From CAIVPM01 sp964477265 (GTDB lineage: Bacteria > Bacteroidota > Bacteroidia > Chitinophagales > Chitinophagaceae), in the NCBI GenBank assembly GCA_964477265.1, contig CAYZDJ010000004.1:1-64000 (forward strand): DNA of 64,000 bases. The letters run 5' to 3'. The notes beneath the pieces were generated by a model. It was not told where the DNA came from. It saw only the letters and a list, made by a program, of their open reading frames with translations, and did no database searches. The translations under genes and the position numbers were made by a program. Shown piece by piece: positions 43,488-51,887 of this stretch. The first letter of the stretch is position 1. Each line of letters begins with the position of its first letter.

Positions 43488-44105
43488 ATGGATGTAGCAG
43501 TAATTGAAAATAAAATTTATGAGTTAAGAGGTCAGAAAGTGATGCTTGATTTTGACTTAGCTCAACTTTACGAAGTGGAAACAAGGGTTTTAAACCAAGC
43601 TGTTAAAAGAAATATTGTAAGATTTCCTATTGACTTTATGTTTCAATTAACTGTGATTGAGTGGCAAACGATGCAGTCACAATTTTTGATAACAAAAAAA
43701 GACAACCCATCACAGTTTGTGATGAGTTCAAGCAACAAAAAAACTATGTCATCACAAATTGTGATGACATCAAATAGCAAACGCCCTAATGTGGCTTTAC
43801 CATTTGCATTTACCGAACATGGTGTTACTATGTTGGCAAGTGTGCTAAGAAGCGAACGTGCTATTAAAATGAATATAGAAATAGTAAGGGCTTTTATTGC
43901 TATCAGGCACTACATTAATAAAAACAAAAATTTATCAGAGCAAATAAATGATTTGAGAATAGAAATGCAAAAAGAATTTGGTGAGCGTGATGTGCAAATT
44001 GCTTCTATTTATGATGCTCTTGAAAATCTTTTAGATAGAAAAGAAGATGAGATTGAGCAGCGTTTAAAATGGGAACACAGAGAAAGAATAGGGTTTAAGA
44101 AATAG
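43488..44105 (+). CDS. ORF6N-domain DNA-binding protein with internal repeat region
   Basis: I start at ATG 43488 (MDVAVIENKIYELRGQKVMLDFDLAQLYEVETRVLNQAV), which opens the ORF6N domain (residues 1-95) known from phages and Bacteroidota. Then comes a low-complexity linker of three degenerate repeats (QFLITKKDN, QFVMSSSNK, QIVMTSNSK). The block ALPFAFTEHGVTMLASVLRS and a C-terminal coiled coil follow. The repeats are variable in such genes and may set linker length. The 205-residue protein is probably DNA-binding; its target is unknown. It lies after hldA without obvious relation. Confidence 0.85.
   Translation: MDVAVIENKIYELRGQKVMLDFDLAQLYEVETRVLNQAVKRNIVRFPIDFMFQLTVIEWQTMQSQFLITKKDNPSQFVMSSSNKKTMSSQIVMTSNSKRPNVALPFAFTEHGVTMLASVLRSERAIKMNIEIVRAFIAIRHYINKNKNLSEQINDLRIEMQKEFGERDVQIASIYDALENLLDRKEDEIEQRLKWEHRERIGFKK
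43708..43767. repeat. Two palindromes inside the ORF6N gene
   Basis: CATCACA-GTT-TGTGATG (43708-43724) and the perfect TCATCACAAATTGTGATGA (43749-43767) occur 41 bases apart (start to start) within the repeat linker. The spacing is about four helical turns. They could be operators or slippage-prone repeats. Confidence 0.65.
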
Positions 44106-44171
44106 ATTTATAAATAAAAAATTTGGCAATTAAACTATAAAATAATTGACCAATAACGATAAACTTGCTAT

Positions 44172-45113
44172 ATGATAACAATTTGTATTCACGGTGGTGC
44201 TGGCACCATTTTAAAAGAAGATATGACACCAGATTTAGAGAAAGCATATCTTGATGCTTTGCAATCTGCACTCAATGCTGGCTATGCAGTGCTTGAAGAA
44301 GGTGGCACGGCTGTAAATGCAGTTAAAGCTGCTGTTGTGGTTTTAGAAGATAATATACTTTTTAATGCTGGACGTGGTAGCGTATTCACAAAAAAAGGAG
44401 TACAAGAAATGGATGCTGCTATTATGCGTGGACAAGATTTAGAAGCTGGTAGTGTTTGTGGCGTAAAAAATGTTCGTAATCCTGTAGAACTTGCAGCAGA
44501 AGTAATGACTAACAGCAACCACGTTTTTTTAAGTGGAAAAGGTGCTAGTGATTTTGCTATAAAACAAGGTATTAAACTAGAACCAGATGAATATTTCTTT
44601 TCTCAGTTTAGATATGATCAATGGAAAGCCATTCGTGATTCTGACAACTATGCTTTAGACCATACACACCATCATTTGGAAGAGTTGATGCGTGATAAAA
44701 AATTTGGAACAGTAGGTGCTGTTGCTTGTGATGCCAATGGAAACATTGCTGCTGCTACAAGCACTGGTGGCATGACCAATAAAAAATATGGTCGTGTTGG
44801 TGATAGCCCAATTATTGGTGCAGGAACTTATGCCAACAATGAAACCTGTGCCATTAGCTGCACTGGTCATGGTGAGCCATTTATAAAGGCTGTTGCTGCT
44901 TACAATGTAAGTTGCTTAATGGAAATGAAAGGAATGACTTTACAACAGGCAATGGACGAAACGGTAATGAACAAACTAAAAAATATGGATGGCGAAGGAG
45001 GGATGATTGGCGTTGATGCAGATGGAAATTTTGCCATGATTTTTAACAGTGCTGGAATGTATCGTGGTGTAAAGAATGAGAAAGGTGTAAATGAGGTTTC
45101 TATTTATGGATAG
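44172..45113 (+). CDS. Isoaspartyl peptidase / plant-type L-asparaginase
   Basis: The 313-residue protein is an N-terminal-nucleophile hydrolase. It starts ITICIHGGAGTILKEDMTPD and contains FNAGRGSVFTKKGVQEMDAAIMRG. The processing site is KFGTVGAVACD, in which the Thr after the cleavage becomes the nucleophile. STGGMTNKKYGRVGDSPIIGAGTYAN then forms the substrate pocket. It cleaves isoaspartyl dipeptides and asparagine. No signal peptide is visible, so it is cytoplasmic. Confidence 0.92.
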   Translation: MITICIHGGAGTILKEDMTPDLEKAYLDALQSALNAGYAVLEEGGTAVNAVKAAVVVLEDNILFNAGRGSVFTKKGVQEMDAAIMRGQDLEAGSVCGVKNVRNPVELAAEVMTNSNHVFLSGKGASDFAIKQGIKLEPDEYFFSQFRYDQWKAIRDSDNYALDHTHHHLEELMRDKKFGTVGAVACDANGNIAAATSTGGMTNKKYGRVGDSPIIGAGTYANNETCAISCTGHGEPFIKAVAAYNVSCLMEMKGMTLQQAMDETVMNKLKNMDGEGGMIGVDADGNFAMIFNSAGMYRGVKNEKGVNEVSIYG

Positions 45114-45316
45114 ATAATTGCTTCGCAATTTTGTAATTATTTTGATGTCATCTGCATTGCTACTATGTTTCTTCAGTGGCAAATATGATTTTGTTTTAAA
45201 AATATTTCCAGTGGAAATGATTTTAAAATGCACCATTCAACAAATTAATTCTCTTCAACGAAAACGTTGCTATCGTTGTAACCTTAGTTTCGTTGCGTGA
45301 AAATTAAAAATAAAAA

Positions 45317-46453
45317 ATGAAAATAGGAATTGTTTGCTATCCAACATTTGGTGGTAGTGGTGTACTTGCAACAGAATTGGGCAAAGCCCTTGCCGATAAA
45401 GGTCACCAGGTTCATTTTATAACTTACCAACAACCAGTAAGGTTAAATCACTTTAACGCTAATATTTTTTATCACGAAGTTCGTGTGCCTACATATCCTT
45501 TGTTTGATTATGCACCTTACGAAGTGGCTCTTGCAAGTTCAATGGTTGATGCTATTTTAAATCACGATTTAGATTTGTTGCATGTACATTATGCCATTCC
45601 TCATGCAAGTGCTGCATATATGGCAAAGCAAATTGTAAAGAGTAAAGCCAATCGCAATATTCCTGTTATAACAACTTTACACGGTACAGATATTACACTT
45701 GTTGGCAGAGATAAAACCTATGAGCCTGTTGTAACTTTTTCTATAAATGAAAGTGACACAATAACCAGTGTAAGTGAAAATTTAAGAAAAGAAACATATA
45801 AAAATTTTCCTATAACTAAACCCATAGAAGTTATTACAAACTTTGTGGATGTGCAACGTTTTGCAAAGAAACCAATTGATGCTTTTAAGAAAGTTATTGC
45901 ACCCAATGGTGAAAAGATTTTATTGCATGCAAGTAACTTCAGAAAAGTAAAACGTGTTGATGATGTGGTGAGGATATTTGCAAAAGTTCGTGAACAAATT
46001 CCTGCAAAGTTGATGATGGTTGGTGATGGACCAGAAAGACCAGCAGCAGAAGATTTGGCAAGGCATTTAGGTGTTAACGATGATGTAAGGTTTGTAGGCA
46101 AGCAAGAACAAATGGAAGATATTATGAACGTGAGTGATATTTTTTTACTGACAAGTGATTATGAAAGTTTTGGTTTGAGTGCATTAGAAGCAATGGCTGC
46201 AAGAAGCATTGTCATCAGCACCAATGCTGGTGGTTTGCCAGAAATTAACATTGATGGTGTAACAGGTTTTATGGCAAACGTTGGTGATGTTGATACAATG
46301 AGTCAGCAAGCTGTTAGCATTTTGCAGGATGAAGAAAAGTTGAACCAAATGAAGGAACAGGCATTTGCACAAGCCAATAAGTTTTCTTTAGAAAACATTA
46401 TTCCTTTATACGAAAAAATGTATAGCAAATATTGCAGAATGGATTGTGCTTAA
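45317..46453 (+). CDS. bshA: N-acetyl-alpha-D-glucosaminyl L-malate synthase
   Basis: The 378-residue GT4 glycosyltransferase begins MKIGIVCYPTFGGSGVLATELGKALADKGHQVHFITY, the BshA signature. It includes LLHVHYAIPHASAAYMAKQI, and its donor site reads FLLTSDYESFGLSALEAMA. It joins UDP-GlcNAc to malate, the first step of bacillithiol synthesis. The bshB and bshC genes are not in the window. It is preceded by a T/A-rich gap of about 200 bases with no convincing gene. Confidence 0.94.
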   Translation: MKIGIVCYPTFGGSGVLATELGKALADKGHQVHFITYQQPVRLNHFNANIFYHEVRVPTYPLFDYAPYEVALASSMVDAILNHDLDLLHVHYAIPHASAAYMAKQIVKSKANRNIPVITTLHGTDITLVGRDKTYEPVVTFSINESDTITSVSENLRKETYKNFPITKPIEVITNFVDVQRFAKKPIDAFKKVIAPNGEKILLHASNFRKVKRVDDVVRIFAKVREQIPAKLMMVGDGPERPAAEDLARHLGVNDDVRFVGKQEQMEDIMNVSDIFLLTSDYESFGLSALEAMAARSIVISTNAGGLPEINIDGVTGFMANVGDVDTMSQQAVSILQDEEKLNQMKEQAFAQANKFSLENIIPLYEKMYSKYCRMDCA

Positions 46454-46454
46454 G

Positions 46455-46545
46455 GTTTCACACAAAGCACACTAAGGTTACAAAGCAGCTAAGTAATTTC
46501 TTTGTGTACTTGGTTTTCTTTGTTTCTTTGTGTGAAATAATTCGT
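46455..46545. repeat. Dispersed palindrome (TTTGTGTG-type) between bshA and the carboxypeptidase gene
   Basis: TTTCACACAAAGCACACTAAGG and, after a short loop, TTTCTTTGTGTGAAA form a long imperfect inverted repeat. Similar arms occur at 42380-42440 and, more weakly, at 45240-45300, so this is one family of intergenic elements. Confidence 0.5.
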
Positions 46546-46547
46546 TA

Positions 46548-47453
46548 ATGATTTTCCCACCATACTTAAAGAAAGGCGATACAATTGGCATTATTTGTCC
46601 AAGTGGTTATATGCATTTAGATAAAGTGCAAACCTGCATAGAAACCTTACAGACGTGGGGTTATAAAGTTGTTGTTGGTAAAACAGTTGGCAATCAGAAT
46701 AATTATTTTAGTGGTACAGATGAAGAGCGTTTGCAGGATATGCAGCAAATGCTTGATGATAAAAATATCAATGCAATTTTATGTGCTAGGGGTGGTTATG
46801 GGTTAAGCAGAATTATTGATAGTATTGATTTTAAAGCCTTCAAAAAAAATCCAAAATGGATTATTGGTTATAGTGATGTTACTTTACTACACAGCCATAT
46901 TAATAATAATTTTAAAATAGTAACATTGCATAGCCCAATGGCTGCTGCATTTAATGATGATGGATATAAAAATGAATTTGTAACATCGTTGCAAAAGGCA
47001 TTGAAGGGGAATAAAGCAAAGTATAGTTGCAGCCCTCATCCTATAAACAAAACAGGAAAAGCAACTGCTGAATTGGTTGGTGGAAACCTGTGTATGATGG
47101 CTCATAGCCTTGGTTCAAAGTCATCTTACAACACAAAAAATAAAATTATTTTTATAGAAGATATTGGTGAATACATTTATAATATTGACAGAATGTTATG
47201 GCAGTTAAAAAGAAGCAACTTCCTTGAAAACCTTGCTGGCGTTATTGTTGGTGGCTTTACAGATATGAAAGACACAACCATTCCTTTTGGTAAAAAAATA
47301 GAAGAAGTTTTAGCAGAACATTTCAATCATCTTAACATTCCTGTTGCTTATAATTTTCCTGTTGGTCATCAAACAGAAAACTATGCCTTAAAAGTTGGGG
47401 CAACTTATACTTTAAGTGTTACCAATAAACAAACTACTTTAGCCGAAATTTAA
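46548..47453 (+). CDS. LD-carboxypeptidase (S66 family)
   Basis: The 301-residue protein begins GDTIGIICPSGYMHLDKVQTC and contains ILCARGGYGLSRIIDSID, with the nucleophile strand IIGYSDVTLLHSHI. Ser114-Glu-His of the S66 triad is expected; the Glu/His positions lie in VGGNLCMMAH and GHQTENY. It cuts the LD bond of tetrapeptides during murein recycling. It is cytoplasmic, with no signal peptide. Confidence 0.93.
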   Translation: MIFPPYLKKGDTIGIICPSGYMHLDKVQTCIETLQTWGYKVVVGKTVGNQNNYFSGTDEERLQDMQQMLDDKNINAILCARGGYGLSRIIDSIDFKAFKKNPKWIIGYSDVTLLHSHINNNFKIVTLHSPMAAAFNDDGYKNEFVTSLQKALKGNKAKYSCSPHPINKTGKATAELVGGNLCMMAHSLGSKSSYNTKNKIIFIEDIGEYIYNIDRMLWQLKRSNFLENLAGVIVGGFTDMKDTTIPFGKKIEEVLAEHFNHLNIPVAYNFPVGHQTENYALKVGATYTLSVTNKQTTLAEI

Positions 47454-47457
47454 CTAT

Positions 47458-47856
47458 TTGCAACAAGCTTTTACATATAACAAAAAAGAGAAATTAAAAA
47501 GCAAAAAAGAGCTTGATTCATTGTTTGAAAAAGGCAAATCGTTTTTAGTGTTTCCATTGAAAATATTTTACAATTTTTCAGAAAAGGAAAACGAAAATAA
47601 TATTAATGTGGGTGTGGGCGTAAGCAAAAGAAATTTTAAAAACGCTACAGATAGAAACAGAATAAAACGCCTGCTACGAGAGGCTTACAGGTTAAATAAA
47701 CTTCCTATTCATCAAAACATTACAAATAAGCAATTGCATTTTTTTATTTTATTTATAGATAAAACAATGCCTGAAAATAGAATGGCTATTGACAATAAAA
47801 TGATTAAAGTATTAGATAAACTTAATACCATTTACACTAATGAAAATGTTGTCTAA
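47458..47856 (+). CDS. rnpA: Ribonuclease P protein component
   Basis: The 132-residue protein begins with a poorly conserved segment, then LKSKKELDSLFEKGKSF, and the RNP signature KNATDRNRIKRLLREAYRLNK. It binds RNase P RNA and aids tRNA 5' end maturation. The start codon is TTG at 47458, and the gene overlaps yidD by 17 bases, the usual pairing. Confidence 0.95.
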   Translation: MQQAFTYNKKEKLKSKKELDSLFEKGKSFLVFPLKIFYNFSEKENENNINVGVGVSKRNFKNATDRNRIKRLLREAYRLNKLPIHQNITNKQLHFFILFIDKTMPENRMAIDNKMIKVLDKLNTIYTNENVV

Positions 47857-48070
47857 AATATTAAGTTATCCCTTTATTTTTCTTATTAAAATATATCAGT
47901 ATGGCATATCGCCATTAATGGGTAGCAAATGCAGGTACACACCAACCTGCTCTCATTATAGCTTGGAAGCATTTAAAAAACACGGTGCGTTTAAAGGTTT
48001 TTATTTAACAGTTAAACGCATTTCAAAATGTCATCCCTGGGGTGGCAGTGGCTACGACCCAGTACCATAA
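47840..48070 (+). CDS. yidD: Membrane protein insertion efficiency factor YidD
   Basis: The 76-residue protein has the family core YQYGISPLMGSKCRYTPTCSHYSLEAFKKHGAFKG, then KRISKCHPWGGSGYDPVP, with the conserved cysteines. It is thought to help YidC-dependent insertion. yidC itself is not next door. A strong bidirectional terminator follows. Confidence 0.96.
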   Translation: MKMLSKILSYPFIFLIKIYQYGISPLMGSKCRYTPTCSHYSLEAFKKHGAFKGFYLTVKRISKCHPWGGSGYDPVP

Positions 48071-48103
48071 AAAAGAGCTATCAAAATTGATAGCTCTTTT
48101 TTT
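48069..48103. terminator. Bidirectional terminator between yidD and the PpiD-like gene
   Basis: AAAAAGAGCTATCA pairs with TGATAGCTCTTTTT around a four-base loop, with A and T runs at both ends. It stops both rnpA-yidD and the converging leftward gene. Confidence 0.9.
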
Positions 48104-48115
48104 ATGCTTATTTTT

Positions 48116-50221
48116 TTAAAATATTTCGCTTCTGTTATCTGTAATGCTTGCTGCTTTTTTAAGCACTTCACCTGTAATTCTGTAAACTGAATTTTTAATA
48201 GTTGCATTCAGCATATTAGCTGTTTGTGCAGGGTCTACTGGTGTAGCACTTGGTTTTGCACCAATATTATCTACACGCAAAGCAAATACACTACCTTGAC
48301 CAGCTATTGGCTCAGTAATTTTTGTTTTATTGCCTGCATTAAACGCAGCACCTGTAAACTTGTTGTCATTGTTAACTATAGCAACATATGGATTTGCAGC
48401 TAAGAAAGTATCTAACCTGTTCACCTGTGTGCCAGCTGCTGCTGCCATTGCCTCAAGTGTAGAACCTTTCATTTTATCAATAAGCTGTTTTGCTTTCTTT
48501 TCATTTTTTACAAGACCTTCAACCATTGGTCTTAATGCTAAAGCACCTGGCAAGCCTGGTTTATTAACAGCAGTAATAATAGCTACAACATATTTGCTGT
48601 TGTTAAACTGATATGGTTCTTCTGTAATATCACCAACATCTTGCTTATAAACCCACCTTACCATTTGTTTATTGTTACCTAAATTGCTAACATTATAATC
48701 TTCTTTTTTAATGTTATCTGCTTGCATAGATGACTTTTGCAATTTGGCAACTTCTGTATCAAAATCTTTTCTGTTTTTAATTGAAGAAATTAATTTGGTT
48801 GCTGCTGCTTTTGTAGCAACATCTGTTTCTGTGCTTGTTTGTATTGGTTTTGCCAAGTATGCAATATTGTAACCTTGTGTTGTTCCTTTTTGTCCTAATA
48901 CTTCTATATAATGGTAGCCAAATTCTGTTTTAACAATATCCTTGTCTCCAACCTTGTGTGTAAAAGCAAAATCATTAAAACTTGCTACCATTCTGCCTGA
49001 AGCAAAATAATCATATACACCGCCTTTTTTAGAACTTCCTTCATCTTCGCTGCTTTTAAGGCATAAACTGTCAAAGTTGGCTCCTGCTTTAAGTTTCATA
49101 ACAATTGTATCCAACATGTGTTTTGCTGTGCTGTCATCTCTCATTGTATATTCTTCATTCGTCTGTGGGTTTCTTCCTTTTGTTTTAACCAATATATGAC
49201 GAACTTTTGCACTGTCTGGCATAGAAACAATATCAACCATTTTAGCAGCTACATAATTATTTCCATCTAAATAAGGACCATATACAGCTCCTTTTGATAA
49301 TTTTAATAAAGTATCTTTTACCCTTTGTTGAATTTGCGTACCTGCAATATGTCCATTATAATATTGCATTTCAGAAAGGTTTTTGCTGAAGAAGTTTACA
49401 ACATCGGTTGCTGCTGTAAATTCTGCCATTTTTGTTTCAACCTTTGCTTTTGCACTTGCACTGTCTGCAACACTTGGCAACGCATCAAAACTTACAAATT
49501 GAACGCTTCTTGTCTCTTCGTCTTTTTCATACAACTTGCTGTGTTTTTTTCCATAAGCTACAATTTCATCATCAGTTACTTTTACTGTACTGTCTGCAAT
49601 TGAAGTATATGGAACTGCTACATAACTTAAAGAAGAAAATGCATTGCTTTCTGCTTGTTGTTTTTCAACTAACCATTTTGGTGCATATGCAGCGTGATTA
49701 AAAAATGCAGTATATTTTGTTCTCTTTGCATTTAAAATAGTAGCTTTTATCAATTCTAAAAGTTGGGCTTTAACTTCTTCCTTTGGACTTTTTTTATAAT
49801 CCCTGAACCATTGTTTAGCTTGTTCAGGATCTGCAATTCCTGTTTCAGGATTTTTAAATTGCTGAACGAAAATTGAGTTTGGTTTAAACATTTCTTCGCT
49901 CAATTGTTTATCTGTGCAAGCAATGCCAGCTTTCTCAAACTCCTGCTCTAATAATATATTATTTACTTCCTGATCAAAAAGCTGGTTTACAATTGCATCC
50001 CTTTGCTGTTGTGGGTTTGCCTTAGTTATGTTGTCTATTTTCTCAACAAACTCATCTTTACTAATAGATACACCATTAACATTAGCAATGTTTGATGAAC
50101 TGCCAAATATGGTTCCTCTTTTCATAAGGCCATCTTGTAATATAAATGCAATTAATGCCAACGCAATTACAACACCAATAATCCAGGCTCCTTTATCGCG
50201 AATACTTTGAATAATAGACAT
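48116..50221 (-). CDS. PpiD/SurA-like peptidyl-prolyl isomerase, periplasmic foldase
   Basis: The 701-residue protein begins SIIQSIRDKGAWIIGVVIALALIAFILQD, a membrane anchor. SurA-N-like helices follow (KDEFVEKIDNITKANPQQQRDAIVNQLFDQEVNNILLEQEFEKAGI). The parvulin rotamase domain is at about residues 335-470 (KVRHILVKTKGRNPQ, GSSKKGGVYDYFASGRMV, TEFGYHYIEVL). It is a membrane-anchored chaperone for outer-membrane and secreted proteins in the periplasm. The last part is specific to Bacteroidota. Confidence 0.9.
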   Translation of the reverse strand: MSIIQSIRDKGAWIIGVVIALALIAFILQDGLMKRGTIFGSSSNIANVNGVSISKDEFVEKIDNITKANPQQQRDAIVNQLFDQEVNNILLEQEFEKAGIACTDKQLSEEMFKPNSIFVQQFKNPETGIADPEQAKQWFRDYKKSPKEEVKAQLLELIKATILNAKRTKYTAFFNHAAYAPKWLVEKQQAESNAFSSLSYVAVPYTSIADSTVKVTDDEIVAYGKKHSKLYEKDEETRSVQFVSFDALPSVADSASAKAKVETKMAEFTAATDVVNFFSKNLSEMQYYNGHIAGTQIQQRVKDTLLKLSKGAVYGPYLDGNNYVAAKMVDIVSMPDSAKVRHILVKTKGRNPQTNEEYTMRDDSTAKHMLDTIVMKLKAGANFDSLCLKSSEDEGSSKKGGVYDYFASGRMVASFNDFAFTHKVGDKDIVKTEFGYHYIEVLGQKGTTQGYNIAYLAKPIQTSTETDVATKAAATKLISSIKNRKDFDTEVAKLQKSSMQADNIKKEDYNVSNLGNNKQMVRWVYKQDVGDITEEPYQFNNSKYVVAIITAVNKPGLPGALALRPMVEGLVKNEKKAKQLIDKMKGSTLEAMAAAAGTQVNRLDTFLAANPYVAIVNNDNKFTGAAFNAGNKTKITEPIAGQGSVFALRVDNIGAKPSATPVDPAQTANMLNATIKNSVYRITGEVLKKAASITDNRSEIF

Positions 50222-50807
50222 AATTTTATACTGTTATTTTTTTAGGTTTGCGAAAATAGGGGAAATACAATACTGAACAAATTGTGAATAAACTATTATA
50301 ATTCAAATTGGTTAAAGGTTATAGCAGATTAATTTTATTAAAAATACGCTTGCTTTTAAATAGCAAAATAAATTACTAAAGTGCATTATTAACACACAAA
50401 CGTTAATAGCCTAAGCTTATAGTGTATAAACTCAAATTTTACCTTTGGTTTTGTGGAAAGTTGTGGAATAAGTTTCCAATATTTCTTAAAATTCAACAAT
50501 GTTGGCTTTTTACTTCCATTTTACCACAGCTTAATTAACAGTTAATAATTAGTTAACACCAAAAAATAAACTCTGTGTGTTTTGTTGTTAAGGCATGTTA
50601 AAAATTTGATTTGATATTGTTGAAATATTTACCCAGATTGATTATTGGCTATAAATTATGATGGCAATAAAAATGTGAATTAAAGTTGATAACTGTTAGT
50701 TAAATACATTTGCCGCGTGTGGGTAACTAAGTTATCCATAAATTAACACTTGTAATAGTAATAAGTGTTTATATATAAATATAATATTAAATACTATTAG
50801 TTGAGAT
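50222..50807. other. 586-base AT-rich intergenic region, possible replication-related sequence
   Basis: No open frame of note. It is flanked by a divergent pair (the PpiD-like gene and nadA) and therefore must hold both promoters. It contains one exact match to TTATNCACA (minus strand, 50283-50291) and a one-mismatch DnaA-box-like TTATCCATA at 50732-50740. Both are too few to call an origin, although rnpA-yidD nearby is often near oriC. TTAATTAACAGTTAAT and related palindromes lie near 50528-50555. Confidence 0.3.
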
Positions 50808-51809
50808 ATGAACATTGATTTATCAAAAGTTGAAAAGGAAGGTTTTTATAATATTGAGTTGGATGCAACATTGGATTTATTTGCATCCATCAACAATTTA
50901 AAGAAAGAAAAAAATGCCATAGTGCTGGCACACTATTACCAGGAACCAGATATACAGGATGTGGCTGATTATATTGGCGACAGTCTGGGCCTTGCACAAA
51001 AAGCTGCAGAAACAAATGCTGACATCATTGTTTTTGCTGGCGTTCATTTTATGGCTGAAACAGCAAAAATCCTTAACCCTACAAAAAAGGTGTTATTACC
51101 CGATTTAAGGGCTGGTTGCAGTTTGGCTGACTCTGCACCTGAAAATATTTTTAAGGCTTTTAAAGACAAACATTCTGACCATTTGGTCATATCATACATT
51201 AACTGCACATCTCAAATAAAAGCATTGAGCGATATTATCTGTACTTCAAGTAATGCTGAAGCAATTTTAAACAGCCTGCCAAAAGACCAGAAAATAATTT
51301 TTGCACCAGATAAAAATTTAGGTGCATACCTCAATAAAAAAACAGGACGCAATATGTTGCTGTGGAATGGTGCTTGTATGGTGCATGAAATATTTAGTCT
51401 GGAAAAAATTACTAAACTAAAAGTTCGCCACCCAAATGCACAATTAATTGCACATCCTGAATGCGAAGAGCCTTTACTGAATATTGCAGACTTTATTGGC
51501 AGCACAACACAGCTTTTAAAATATTCGCAAACCAGCTCTTGCAACGAATTTATTGTAGCTACCGAAACCGGTATATTGCATAAAATGCAACAGGCAAGTC
51601 CAAATAAAACATTTATTCCTGCACCACCCAACAATAGTTGTGCTTGCAACGACTGCCCTTATATGAAGCTGAATACGCTTGAAAAATTGTATATCTGTAT
51701 GCAATACGAAACACCAGAAATTACTATGGATGAAACACTGAGGCTTGCAGCCAAAAAACCTATTGACAGGATGCTGGAAATAAGCAAAGCTGCAGGGCTT
51801 GTTGGATAA
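50808..51809 (+). CDS. nadA: Quinolinate synthase
   Basis: The 333-residue protein shows AIVLAHYYQEPDIQDVADYIGDSLGLAQKAA, then LPDLRAGCSLADSAP, WNGACMVHE and NSCACNDCPYMKLN. The cysteines needed for the catalytic 4Fe-4S cluster are visible. It condenses iminoaspartate with dihydroxyacetone phosphate to quinolinate for NAD synthesis. The genes nadB and nadC are not in the window. Confidence 0.96.
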   Translation: MNIDLSKVEKEGFYNIELDATLDLFASINNLKKEKNAIVLAHYYQEPDIQDVADYIGDSLGLAQKAAETNADIIVFAGVHFMAETAKILNPTKKVLLPDLRAGCSLADSAPENIFKAFKDKHSDHLVISYINCTSQIKALSDIICTSSNAEAILNSLPKDQKIIFAPDKNLGAYLNKKTGRNMLLWNGACMVHEIFSLEKITKLKVRHPNAQLIAHPECEEPLLNIADFIGSTTQLLKYSQTSSCNEFIVATETGILHKMQQASPNKTFIPAPPNNSCACNDCPYMKLNTLEKLYICMQYETPEITMDETLRLAAKKPIDRMLEISKAAGLVG

Positions 51810-51887
51810 TTTTATTATAAACTTTTTCTAAACATATAAATAACCTTTACTGTGAAATATATCTTTGCTTGTATCTACTAATCAATT

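Noticed and set aside
45118..45300. 60-codon rightward open frame after the isoaspartyl peptidase gene
   Set aside because: It has a TTG start, low-complexity content and overlaps an intergenic palindrome; there is no support for translation.
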